From Candidatus Cloacimonadota bacterium (GTDB lineage Bacteria; Cloacimonadota; Cloacimonadia; JGIOTU-2): a stretch of DNA of 6,794 nucleotides. A program made the position numbers and the translations under genes. The notes beneath the pieces are model-generated. The model had not been told where the DNA came from, searched no databases, and worked only from the letters and a program-made list of their open reading frames with translations. Below, piece by piece: positions 1 through 6,084 of this stretch. How positions within the stretch are numbered: the first letter of the stretch is position 1; each line of letters begins with the position of its first letter. The DNA lies in contig JACNJG010000032.1 in assembly GCA_014382685.1 (NCBI GenBank), forward strand, positions 1 to 6,794. The letters run 5' to 3'.

Positions 1-46
1 ACCCTGTTAAATAAATCGAAGATTTAGCTTTGCTATTTCACAGGGT
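1..46. repeat. Palindromic repeat able to form a three-way junction
   Basis: Bases 1-12 (ACCCTGTTAAAT) pair with 35-46 (ATTTCACAGGGT) at 11 of 12 positions, the one mismatch being 8/39. The enclosed 22 bases divide exactly into two small hairpins. The first is AAATC-GAA-GATTT (13-25) and the second is AGC-TTT-GCT (26-34). The whole element can therefore fold with no unpaired bases at the junction. It begins at the first base of the window, so it may continue to the left. It looks like an intergenic palindromic repeat, but copy number elsewhere cannot be judged here. Confidence 0.55.
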
Positions 47-57
47 TAACGATTTGA

Positions 58-123
58 GATTTAAGAAGATGGTTTGACATGATAAATCTAAAATCTTCAA
101 TCGGTGTTCGGTGTTCTTAAATC
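58..123. repeat. Inverted repeat with short tandem repeat
   Basis: GATTTAAGAA (58-67) is matched perfectly by TTCTTAAATC (114-123), a 10-base inverted repeat with a 46-base spacer. Just inside the right arm is a tandem duplication of CGGTGTT (102-108 and 109-115). GAAGATTT (18-25) is also the complement of AAATCTTC (91-98), so this stretch shares sequence with the palindrome at the window edge. No protein-coding signal is visible. It probably belongs to the same repeat-derived spacer. Confidence 0.4.
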
Positions 124-139
124 AAAAGAAAAGAATAGT

Positions 140-177
140 ACGCAGATTATCGCTGAGGATGCTGATAAACACAGATT
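140..177. repeat. Degenerate ~10-base-period repeat
   Basis: Written in tens from base 140, the sequence reads ACGCAGATTA, TCGCTGAGGA, TGCTGATAAA, CACAGATT. These are four degenerate copies of a unit resembling nCGCWGATna. Intergenic arrays of this GCAGAT/GCTGAT type occur in many bacterial genomes and often give rise to spurious short ORFs. The short open frame over it on the minus strand is low-complexity and has no credible start context. I treat it as a decayed repeat array, not as a gene. Confidence 0.5.
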
Positions 178-228
178 AAAAAAATAAAATGGGATGATGA
201 TTTGAAAAGGAGATCGTACACTGGCTTT

Positions 229-254
229 CTTCGTCCCGATCCATCGGGATGAAG
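229..254. repeat. Palindromic repeat, TCCCGAT/ATCGGGA type
   Basis: Arms 229-240 and 243-254 are complementary over 12 positions with one G-T pair (233/250). The core is TCCCGAT-CC-ATCGGGA. A two-base loop cannot close, so the innermost pairs would open in a hairpin, or the site may act as a DNA palindrome. No T-run follows on either strand, and no gene ends nearby, so it is unlikely to be a terminator. It has the look of a dispersed intergenic palindrome. Confidence 0.5.
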
Positions 255-320
255 CGAGGATGTGCAGACAGTCCTTCAACTTAAGACATGCTCTCCGACA
301 AATATTTATTATTCTTCTGG

Positions 321-340
321 ATTCCCGTTTTCACGGGAAT
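321..340. repeat. Short hairpin repeat ATTCCCG...CGGGAAT
   Basis: ATTCCCGT (321-328) and ACGGGAAT (333-340) form a perfect 8-base stem with loop TTTC. Palindromes of this form, flanked by TGG and GAC, are scattered in intergenic DNA of many bacteria. They generate false peptides of the WIPVFTGMT kind, which is exactly what the open frame over this site encodes. The 8-base word GACATGCT occurs just after it (341-348) and also at 285-292. Confidence 0.55.
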
Positions 341-374
341 GACATGCTTTTTGGTGTGGAAGATTTTTTTATTA

Positions 375-442
375 CGAGTCGGTCGTGAAAGGAACGACTC
401 GGGTTGGTGTTTCATCCCGACTCATCTTTGCAAGCTGAGTCG
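375..442. repeat. Pair of hairpins built from four GAGTCG words
   Basis: The hexamer GAGTCG occurs at 376-381 and 437-442, and its complement CGACTC at 395-400 and 418-423. Two adjacent 7-base stems result: CGAGTCG (375-381) with CGACTCG (395-401), and CGACTCA (418-424) with TGAGTCG (436-442). The hexamer starts are 19 bases apart in both hairpins. Alternative pairing is possible, for example GAGTCGG (376-382) with CCGACTC (417-423). No T-run follows. It lies upstream of the possible gcvH promoter, so it would not be in that leader RNA. Confidence 0.45.
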
Positions 443-474
443 TGCTTTATACATCCAAATATTTTCAATTATTA

Positions 475-500
475 TTGACATAAAATCCTGATGCTATTTT
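475..500 (+). promoter_or_regulatory. Possible gcvH promoter
   Basis: A perfect TTGACA lies at 475-480 and an extended -10 style TGCTATTTT at 492-500. The spacing between hexamers is only 14 bases (TATTTT at 495-500), shorter than the usual 16-18. The call therefore rests mainly on the extended -10 and on position, 43 bases before the start codon. I saw no better candidate between the repeats and gcvH. No glycine riboswitch-like structure is evident here. Confidence 0.3.
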
Positions 501-530
501 TCAAGCTCAAAATATTATGAATCTTTAAAC

Positions 531-537
531 AAAGGAG
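531..537 (+). promoter_or_regulatory. Ribosome binding site of gcvH
   Basis: AAAGGAG lies 5 bases before the ATG at 543. This strong Shine-Dalgarno match fixes the gcvH start. Confidence 0.8.
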
Positions 538-542
538 CTTTT

Positions 543-920
543 ATGGTAAAAGATGAACTTTTATATACAGAAACCCATGAGTGGATAAAAATTGATGGCA
601 AGATAGCCACAATGGGAATCACGGATTATGCTCAAAAAGAACTTGGTGATATTGTGTATGTGGAGCTTCCTGAAGTAGATAGCGAGCTTTCTACAGGTGA
701 CATACTGGCAACAGTGGAAGCAGTGAAAGCTGTTGAAGAAATATACATTCCGGTTGGCGGCATTATCGTAGAAGTGAACGAGCAGCTTGCCGACACCTCC
801 GACCTTATGAACTCCAGCCCCTATGATGAGGGATGGATCGCAAAATTTGAAATCTCCAGCAAAGATGATCTTGAGGGCTTAATGAATGCTGAAGAATATA
901 AAAAATTAATTGGTGAATAA
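543..920 (+). CDS. gcvH: Glycine cleavage system H protein (lipoyl carrier)
   Basis: This is a 125-residue H protein, close to the usual length. It carries the aminomethyl intermediate on a lipoyl arm between the P, T and L proteins when glycine is split to CO2, ammonia and methylene-tetrahydrofolate. The family signature is clear: YTETHEW (8-14), ELGDIVYVELP (33-43), the lipoylation segment TVEAVKAVEEIYIP (57-70) with the acceptor lysine at K62, and SSPYDEGWIAKFEI near residues 90-103. The usual ESVKA context reads EAVKA here, a mild change that leaves the lysine intact. A strong ribosome binding site precedes it and a terminator follows, so it appears to be a single-gene unit. No gcvT, gcvP, lpd or lipoate-attachment gene is in view. 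A stand-alone H protein may serve a remote cleavage operon or act in lipoate metabolism; the sequence does not decide. Confidence 0.96.
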   Translation: MVKDELLYTETHEWIKIDGKIATMGITDYAQKELGDIVYVELPEVDSELSTGDILATVEAVKAVEEIYIPVGGIIVEVNEQLADTSDLMNSSPYDEGWIAKFEISSKDDLEGLMNAEEYKKLIGE

Positions 921-950
921 TTATAGAATAATCATTTTCCCCTTACACTT

Positions 951-986
951 AAGAAGACCTCTCCTCCCACTGGAAGGTCTTCTTTT
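951..986 (+). terminator. Rho-independent terminator of gcvH
   Basis: AAGAAGACCT (951-960) pairs perfectly with AGGTCTTCTT (975-984). TCC (962-964) and GGA (972-974) add inner pairs after a bulge. The 3' arm runs into TTTT (983-986). It lies 30 bases after the gcvH stop and 3 bases beyond the minus-strand MFS stop codon. Read on the minus strand, the stem is not followed by a T-run, so it should work mainly for gcvH. Confidence 0.75.
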
Positions 987-987
987 C

Positions 988-2235
988 TTATTGCTTCTTT
1001 TCAGCAACCTTCACAAAAGAATAGCCCATCCCCACAAGTACTCCAATCAAACACAAAGCAATTCCAATTCCGAAAGTGTCAGCAAAAAATCCCATGATCG
1101 GAGACAATATCGCTATAAAAATTGTCTTAAGCTGAGTCTCGAAGGACAGCCCTGTTGCCATGATCTTTGAATCAATATTTTCGCTGATGAAACCCACATT
1201 CATGGGTCTTCTTAAATTTTGGAGCGAATACAAGAGCACAAATAACAATATCGCTAAGATCCGAACATCAAAATGCGTTGCAACTCCAGCGATGATCACA
1301 GCGCTCACTCCGAGCATATAGCTTATATTGATCGCCTGAGTAATTGATTTGAATTTTGTTGAAAATGCCTGAGCTTTTCTTGAGGAATATGCGGAGATAA
1401 GAAATAAAATAAAATAGGTCACTGCAATGATGATAGTGCTTCTTCTCTCTCCCATACTTATAAGGATTGGAATGGACAGCGCAAAGGTTTTCAGAATGGG
1501 TTGTAGATAATCTTTTACGGCTTTGAACAATCCATCAAAACCGGCAGAATTGAAAAATGCACGGAGCAGCATCGGATTCTTGAATATCGAGATGAAATTT
1601 TTGATCGTGCCTTTGAAGTTGTATAGAACACCTTTCCAGAATGATGTCAGTACAATTCTGGAAATTTCACCATTCAGACTGTTTGGATAGGTCAGCATGA
1701 GCAGTAATCCCAAAATATATGGCACGACTGAGGCAATAAACACGATCCTATAACTCTCAGCAAAAAAGACAAGGGCACCAGCGATGAGTGCGGAGATCGC
1801 AGAACCAAACTGGGATGCTCCGCGGGTATGTCCGTAGTAATCAACTTTGCAGTCGAGGATGCCATTCATTTTAAGATAATCAAGGATCATTGCTTTGTGC
1901 GTGCCCGAGCGGAATGCTTCGCCAAAAGCGAACAGAACCATTGCGAGCGCATACAACCCGAAGCTTGGGAAAAAGTAAAAAATCATGAAAGAGAAAATAT
2001 ATGAAGTAAAGGCGAGGATCATTGAAAGCTTTCGCCCATAGCTGTCTGCAAAAAACCCGGTAGGGATTTCCAGAATTCCTGTTGCAATTTCTCGAATGGA
2101 AAAGAGCGCCCCTATCTGCAAAAAAGAAAACCCCATTTCCCTGAAGAAAAGAATAATGAAAGGATCGAAAAACCTGAGATTTTTTAGAAATCCATATGTG
2201 CAAAATTTATAATATTGCAGATTTTTAGGGATCAT
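988..2235 (-). CDS. MFS transporter, substrate unknown
   Basis: This 415-residue, very hydrophobic protein has the length and pattern of a 12-helix major facilitator in the inner membrane. The diagnostic motif A between helices 2 and 3 is present as GFFADSYGRKLSM (60-72), with D64, G67, R68 and K69. A second conserved stretch, FGEAFRSGTHKAMILDYL (104-121), fits helix 4 of this superfamily. A central loop with several charges (roughly 190-220) separates the two halves. The substrate cannot be read from sequence. It is the last gene of the minus-strand block: its ATG follows the coaE stop by 14 bases. It has no good Shine-Dalgarno match, so it may rely on ribosomes arriving from coaE. A link to folate, CoA or c-di-AMP is suggested only by position. 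The start is reasonable because the first helix begins soon after it. Confidence 0.85.
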   Translation of the reverse strand: MIPKNLQYYKFCTYGFLKNLRFFDPFIILFFREMGFSFLQIGALFSIREIATGILEIPTGFFADSYGRKLSMILAFTSYIFSFMIFYFFPSFGLYALAMVLFAFGEAFRSGTHKAMILDYLKMNGILDCKVDYYGHTRGASQFGSAISALIAGALVFFAESYRIVFIASVVPYILGLLLMLTYPNSLNGEISRIVLTSFWKGVLYNFKGTIKNFISIFKNPMLLRAFFNSAGFDGLFKAVKDYLQPILKTFALSIPILISMGERRSTIIIAVTYFILFLISAYSSRKAQAFSTKFKSITQAINISYMLGVSAVIIAGVATHFDVRILAILLFVLLYSLQNLRRPMNVGFISENIDSKIMATGLSFETQLKTIFIAILSPIMGFFADTFGIGIALCLIGVLVGMGYSFVKVAEKKQ

Positions 2236-2249
2236 GTTGATATTTCAGG

Positions 2250-2843
2250 TTATGCTTTATTTGTAATTTGCTCCCAGACGAATTCTACTTGTGCGTTAAG
2301 CTCTTCAATTGAATTGTTATTTTTTATGATAAAATCCGCCTCTTCATAAGAGAATTCCTGCTGAGCTTGAATGCGATTCTGTGCTTCTTCATAAGAAAGA
2401 TTTGTATGCTTCATCAGTCGTTCAATTCTTATTTTTTCAGAAGTTATAATAAGAATAACATGATCGCAAATCTCATCCATATTCCACTGCAGAAGCAAGG
2501 CAGCATCAATTACTAACATTGGATCGGGATTGTCATCAATTCTATTTAAAATCTCATTTATGAGAGGTGGATGCACAATTGCGTTCAGCTCATGAAGCTT
2601 ATGTTTATCTTGGAAAACGATCTTTCCGAGTTTCTTTCTATCAATGTCGCCATCCTTCAAAATTGAATCTCCAAAGCATGAAATGATCCGATTCTTTATT
2701 GATTCATCGCATAATATCTCATGACCGATCTTGTCTGCATTGATAACAGGTATGCCTTTGTTTATAAAGAAATCCGCAACAACAGATTTACCTGAAGCAA
2801 TCCCTCCTGTGATACCGACAATGATCTTCTTATTCGAATTCAT
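2250..2843 (-). CDS. coaE: Dephospho-CoA kinase
   Basis: CoaE phosphorylates the 3'-hydroxyl of dephospho-CoA with ATP, the last step of coenzyme A synthesis in the cytoplasm. The protein is 197 residues, normal for the family. The N-terminal P-loop is GITGGIASGKS (10-20), with K19 and S20 as nucleotide-binding residues. INADKIGHEIL follows, where D37 aligns with the conserved catalytic aspartate of E. coli CoaE (D33). The substrate-lid region has the familiar VHPPLINEI and the C-terminal part has ADFIIKNNNSIEEL. Nothing essential appears missing. The start codon lies inside the end of cdaA (14-base overlap, different frame) with only a weak GATGG before it, which implies translational coupling. 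It is followed 14 bases later by the MFS gene. Confidence 0.96.
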   Translation of the reverse strand: MNSNKKIIVGITGGIASGKSVVADFFINKGIPVINADKIGHEILCDESIKNRIISCFGDSILKDGDIDRKKLGKIVFQDKHKLHELNAIVHPPLINEILNRIDDNPDPMLVIDAALLLQWNMDEICDHVILIITSEKIRIERLMKHTNLSYEEAQNRIQAQQEFSYEEADFIIKNNNSIEELNAQVEFVWEQITNKA

Positions 2844-3573
2844 CCATCAATGTCTGGGTTAGAATATCAATGGACACATTGGATTTCATAGTACCGTTCT
2901 TTGCAGTAGAAATCTTTCCTGTCTCTTCGGAGACAACTATAACAAATGCATCGGTTTGCTCGGAAATCCCGATCGCAGCTTGATGCCGTGTTCCATATTT
3001 TTGAACATACTTTGTTTGATTAGTAAGTGGCAGGATCACCTTTGCGGCGACAATTTTATTATCTTTGATTACCATCGCCCCATCATGAAGTGCAGTTCTC
3101 TTGTTGAAAATAGTCAGAATAAGTTTTTCCGAAATTTTAGCATCAATGACTTCACCGGTTACAACATAATCGTCTAAACCAACTTTTTCAACGAGCACAA
3201 AGATACCGCCGATTTTACTGTACGACATAGAACGTATCGCTTTAAGCAATTCTGTAAAACGATACTCTGACTTCTGGGGAAACAACGATCTGATAAAAGG
3301 TTTCTGTCCGAATTTGATAAGTGCAGAACGTATCTCCGGCTGGAAAAGTACAACCAGTGCGATAGCCCAGATATCACGTATAATGCGAACGATAGAACCA
3401 AGAAGTGTGAGGTTGAGAAGCTCGGCGACAAAATAGATTATAACAACCAGTATGAGTCCCCACACGATCTGATAAGTCTGCGATCCATGCACGAGAAGTA
3501 TTATCCTATAGATAATATAGGCGACAACTAAAATATCTAAGACATCTAAAATATTCGGAACTAAAAAACTCAT
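2830..3573 (-). CDS. cdaA: Membrane diadenylate cyclase (c-di-AMP synthase, CdaA/DacA type)
   Basis: CdaA condenses two ATP molecules into the second messenger cyclic di-AMP. In studied bacteria this controls potassium and osmolyte balance and wall homeostasis. The 247-residue protein has the standard layout. About three hydrophobic helices (roughly 8-28, 36-54 and 58-77) anchor it, the linker FQPEIRSALIKFG (77-89) follows, and then comes the DAC domain. The active-site motif LHDGAMVI (162-169) contains D164, G165 and A166. The second motif, normally GTRHRAA, reads GTRHQAA (194-200). R196 and H197 are kept but the third position is Q198 (codon CAA, complement at 2980-2982). SEETGKIS (215-222) closes the domain. 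The start overlaps the folP stop as ATGA (3570-3573), and the gene pairs with folP and coaE. No cdaR or glmM, the usual Firmicutes neighbours, is seen. Activity despite Q198 is likely but not certain. Confidence 0.94.
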   Translation of the reverse strand: MSFLVPNILDVLDILVVAYIIYRIILLVHGSQTYQIVWGLILVVIIYFVAELLNLTLLGSIVRIIRDIWAIALVVLFQPEIRSALIKFGQKPFIRSLFPQKSEYRFTELLKAIRSMSYSKIGGIFVLVEKVGLDDYVVTGEVIDAKISEKLILTIFNKRTALHDGAMVIKDNKIVAAKVILPLTNQTKYVQKYGTRHQAAIGISEQTDAFVIVVSEETGKISTAKNGTMKSNVSIDILTQTLMDEFE

Positions 3574-4775
3574 GGGTGTATATCTTTTATAGCATCGATT
3601 ATTTGAGCAAGTTTTTTATGCGGTCCTACTTCGTGAACTCTGATAATATTTGCTCCCTGCATGATTGCATAAGCATGAGCTCCGAGCGTGCCTTCAAGGC
3701 GTTCTTCCTTCTCGGTTTTCAAGATCCAGCCGATAAAACTTTTATTGGAGCACCCAATAAGAACTGGCTTATCAAGGCATTTGAATTCTGCAAGCTTATG
3801 GATTATTTCAAAATTATCTACTATACGTTTGCCAAACCCCATTCCGGGATCAATAATAATTTGGTTGGTAGGTATATTCGCATTTTCAGCAATAGAAATT
3901 GACTTTGACAAATACTGTAAAATTTCCTCTATCACGTCATCGTAAGTCGGATCTTTCTGCATATCCCTGGGTGTGCCTTTGATGTGCATCACAATAACTG
4001 CAACATCATGATACTGAGCAATAGTTTCTGCCATGTGAGGATCGAACTGCAAACCGCTGATGTCGTTAACTATCCGGACTCCTTCATCAAGTGCTGCTTT
4101 TGCCACTTCTGCCTTATAGGTATCGATTGAGAGTGGGACATCAAATCTTTGTATGGCTTTACTGATGATCCGCAGAACCCTATCGAGTTCTTCCTGAACA
4201 GTTACTTTTTCGGAAAAGGGACGAGTCGATTCTCCGCCAATATCAATAATATCAGCACCTTCGTTCACCATCTTTTCGATCTGACGCATTGCAGCATCAA
4301 ATAGATTGTGTTTTCCCCCATCGTAAAAAGAATCCGGCGTGACATTGAGAATTCCCATTATATGAGTGCGGTCAAGAGTAAGAGTATGGTCGCCGGCTTT
4401 AAATATAAATGGTAATCTTCTTTCCTCAATTTCAAGGAGCTTTTGCAAGCGTGTTATTATCTGAGGGATCTCAAAAATATCCTGAAAGGAAAGCTTTTTG
4501 ATAAGCAGATGTATCATTTTCAGATTACCAAGAATGATCACATCAGAGCGTTCAACTTTTCCGTTCACAACCCCTCGCGACACTGCTGCATCTCCACCAA
4601 TACTGAGCATATCCTGTTTTATAATATTCGCAGCCCCAAGCTTGATGTTCTTCAATTTAATCGCCAGACAGTGTGATTTCTCATACATTGATTCTATTCC
4701 ATGAGATGTAACACCAATTTGTTTGAGTTCAGCGATGCAATCATCAGCTCTTCGCAATGAAAGAATTCTATCCAT
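3570..4775 (-). CDS. folP: Dihydropteroate synthase with N-terminal extension
   Basis: FolP joins p-aminobenzoate to the pterin pyrophosphate to give dihydropteroate in folate synthesis. The TIM-barrel domain (about residues 125-401) has every landmark: MGILNVTPDSFYDGG (140-154), DIIDIGGESTRP (175-186), SIDTYK (216-221), VNDISG (236-241), MHIKGTPRDMQ (263-273), IDPGMGFG (308-315) and RVHEV (379-383). The lysine loop reads GCSNKSFIG (341-349), with N at 344 where SRKS is usual; the lysine remains. The first ~120 residues form an extra domain with AANIIKQDMLSIGGDAAV (48-65), as in the long form of FolP known from various anaerobes. A longer open frame reaches 4820, but that ATG lies inside a terminator hairpin. 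I prefer the ATG at 4775, 8 bases after AGGA (401 residues); the ATG at 4784 is a lesser option. It is first in the block and overlaps cdaA by 4 bases. Confidence 0.93.
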   Translation of the reverse strand: MDRILSLRRADDCIAELKQIGVTSHGIESMYEKSHCLAIKLKNIKLGAANIIKQDMLSIGGDAAVSRGVVNGKVERSDVIILGNLKMIHLLIKKLSFQDIFEIPQIITRLQKLLEIEERRLPFIFKAGDHTLTLDRTHIMGILNVTPDSFYDGGKHNLFDAAMRQIEKMVNEGADIIDIGGESTRPFSEKVTVQEELDRVLRIISKAIQRFDVPLSIDTYKAEVAKAALDEGVRIVNDISGLQFDPHMAETIAQYHDVAVIVMHIKGTPRDMQKDPTYDDVIEEILQYLSKSISIAENANIPTNQIIIDPGMGFGKRIVDNFEIIHKLAEFKCLDKPVLIGCSNKSFIGWILKTEKEERLEGTLGAHAYAIMQGANIIRVHEVGPHKKLAQIIDAIKDIHP

Positions 4776-4783
4776 CGATCTCA

Positions 4784-4787
4784 TCCT
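4784..4787 (-). promoter_or_regulatory. Ribosome binding site deciding the folP start
   Basis: On the minus strand AGGA (4787-4784) lies 8 bases before the ATG at 4775. It sits immediately after the T-rich tail of the upstream terminator. Neither the ATG at 4784 (AGG directly abutting it) nor the one at 4820 (inside the hairpin) has a usable spacing. Confidence 0.5.
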
Positions 4788-4817
4788 ATAAAGAAAGCCC
4801 ACAGATGAATGTGGGCT
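4788..4817 (-). terminator. Rho-independent terminator of the aminotransferase gene
   Basis: Read on the minus strand, AGCCCACA (4817-4810) and TGTGGGCT (4803-4796) form a perfect 8-base GC-rich stem with a 6-base loop, followed by the T-rich tail TTCTTTAT. It begins 26 bases after the aminotransferase stop. It separates that gene from folP and overlaps the longest open reading frame of folP, so it also bears on the folP start. Confidence 0.75.
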
Positions 4818-4842
4818 CATATATTATCTGCGTTACATTACT

Positions 4843-6057
4843 TTATTTTGATTGTTCTTTTATCACTTCTGCAAGGCGTTTTACACCTTCTACGATCTGA
4901 TCTTCGGTTGCATAAGAGAAGTTTATTCTCATAACATCATGCCCGGAACCATCGCAGTGGAATGCAGAACCGACCACATAGGCGATGTTTTTGTCGACAG
5001 CTTTATAAAACATCTCGTCAGTGTTAATGCCCATATTTTCGTGCACACGAACAAAGAGGAATAACCCACCTTCGGGCTTTGTCCAGGTAACACCTTCAGG
5101 CATATATTTTTCAAATGCATCGAGCATGATATCACGCTTTCTGCGATACATTATCTTGATTTTTTCAATATTCTTATTTAGATATCCCTTTTCCATGAAT
5201 CTGCCGATAATACGCTGCGAAAAGGTAGGTGGGCACAAGTCGGTTGATTGTTTGGCAACTATGAGTTTTGTGATAACTTCCGGTGGAGCAATGACCCAGC
5301 CGATGCGGAATCCGGGAGCAAATATTTTTGAGAAAGTTCCAAGCAAAATTACACGTCCGTCATTATCCAGACTATAGATCGTAGGAACATCTTCACCTTC
5401 AAAACGCAGCTCTCGATAAGGACTATCTTCCAAAATAATGAGTTCAAATTCTCGAGCAAGTTCCAGAATTTCATGTCGCCTTTTCAAACTCATGGTTATA
5501 CCTGCAGGATTCTGAAAATCAGGTACAATGTAGATGAATTTCGGTTTATTTCCGCTGTCATTTAACACCTTTAGTTCTTCTCGAAGTAACTTCGCACTTT
5601 TTCCTTCTTCATCCAGAGGAACACCTATCATCTCTGCACCGTATGCATTGAATGCACCAAGACCACCCACATAGGAAGGAAGCTCAACAATGATCGGATC
5701 GCCTGGATTTATAAAAATTTTTGCGACGAGGTCCAATCCCTGCTGGGATGAGGTAGTAACAAGTAAGTTTTCGTCTTTGATATCCATTCCATTCTTTTTG
5801 GAATGCTTTATCAATTCAGCCCTAAGTACAGCATCTCCCTCTGTGGAACTATACTGAAGCGCTATTTTTCCTTCTTTATCCAAAACCTCGTTTACTACTT
5901 CTTTCACTTCTTTAACTGGAAATGACTCCGGTGATGGAAGCCCGCCGGCAAAAGAGATTATTTCCGGTTTTGCAGTTAACTTCAGGAGTTCTCGAATAAC
6001 TGATTTTTTCATTCGCTTAGAGTTTATGGAAAAGAGTTCCTCAAAATTTATTGGCAT
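4843..6057 (-). CDS. PLP-dependent aminotransferase of the LysN/Aro8 type
   Basis: This is a 404-residue cytoplasmic aminotransferase of fold type I (class I/II). Landmark segments are ISFAGGLPSPESFP (34-47), LQYSSTEGDAVLRAEL (67-82), TTSSQQGLDL (101-110), DFQNPAG (180-186, N183), ILEDSPYREL (208-217, D211 and Y214 near the cofactor ring) and LLGTFSKIFAPGFRIGW (238-254). K244 is the expected PLP Schiff-base lysine and R251 contacts the phosphate. MRINFS (376-381) supplies R377, which holds the substrate carboxylate. The pattern closely resembles Thermus LysN (2-aminoadipate aminotransferase) and related enzymes that also accept aromatic or branched-chain amino acids, so the exact substrate is open. 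There is no N-terminal GntR domain, so it is not a MocR regulator. The start is fixed by GAGGAG (6069-6064) 6 bases upstream. A terminator follows the gene, making it a separate unit from the folP block. Confidence 0.92.
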   Translation of the reverse strand: MPINFEELFSINSKRMKKSVIRELLKLTAKPEIISFAGGLPSPESFPVKEVKEVVNEVLDKEGKIALQYSSTEGDAVLRAELIKHSKKNGMDIKDENLLVTTSSQQGLDLVAKIFINPGDPIIVELPSYVGGLGAFNAYGAEMIGVPLDEEGKSAKLLREELKVLNDSGNKPKFIYIVPDFQNPAGITMSLKRRHEILELAREFELIILEDSPYRELRFEGEDVPTIYSLDNDGRVILLGTFSKIFAPGFRIGWVIAPPEVITKLIVAKQSTDLCPPTFSQRIIGRFMEKGYLNKNIEKIKIMYRRKRDIMLDAFEKYMPEGVTWTKPEGGLFLFVRVHENMGINTDEMFYKAVDKNIAYVVGSAFHCDGSGHDVMRINFSYATEDQIVEGVKRLAEVIKEQSK

Positions 6058-6084
6058 GTTTAACTCCTCAATTTTTTTGTATTC

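Noticed and set aside
229..254. Terminator at the TCCCGAT palindrome
   Set aside because: No T-tract follows on either strand and no gene ends beside it.
97..279. 60-codon minus-strand open frame
   Set aside because: It is the translation of the 10-base-period repeat and a palindrome, and it has no start context.
288..491. 67-codon plus-strand open frame before gcvH
   Set aside because: It runs across two palindromic repeats, encodes the typical repeat-derived WIPVFTGMT peptide, and lacks a ribosome binding site.
443..542. Glycine riboswitch ahead of gcvH
   Set aside because: The expected conserved purine-rich core and paired helices are not visible in the short leader.
951..984. Bidirectional terminator serving the MFS gene too
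   Set aside because: On the minus strand the stem is followed by AAGTGTAAGG, which has no T-run.
910..1170. 86-codon plus-strand open frame
   Set aside because: It overlaps the gcvH end, the terminator hairpin and the antisense of the MFS gene; its low-complexity composition fits an antisense shadow.
1880..2203. 107-codon minus-strand open frame inside the MFS gene
   Set aside because: It is a frame-shifted shadow of the transporter; the transporter frame carries motif A and the helices.
4776..4820. folP starting at 4820
   Set aside because: That ATG is within a terminator stem, and the extra residues do not resemble long-form FolP N termini.
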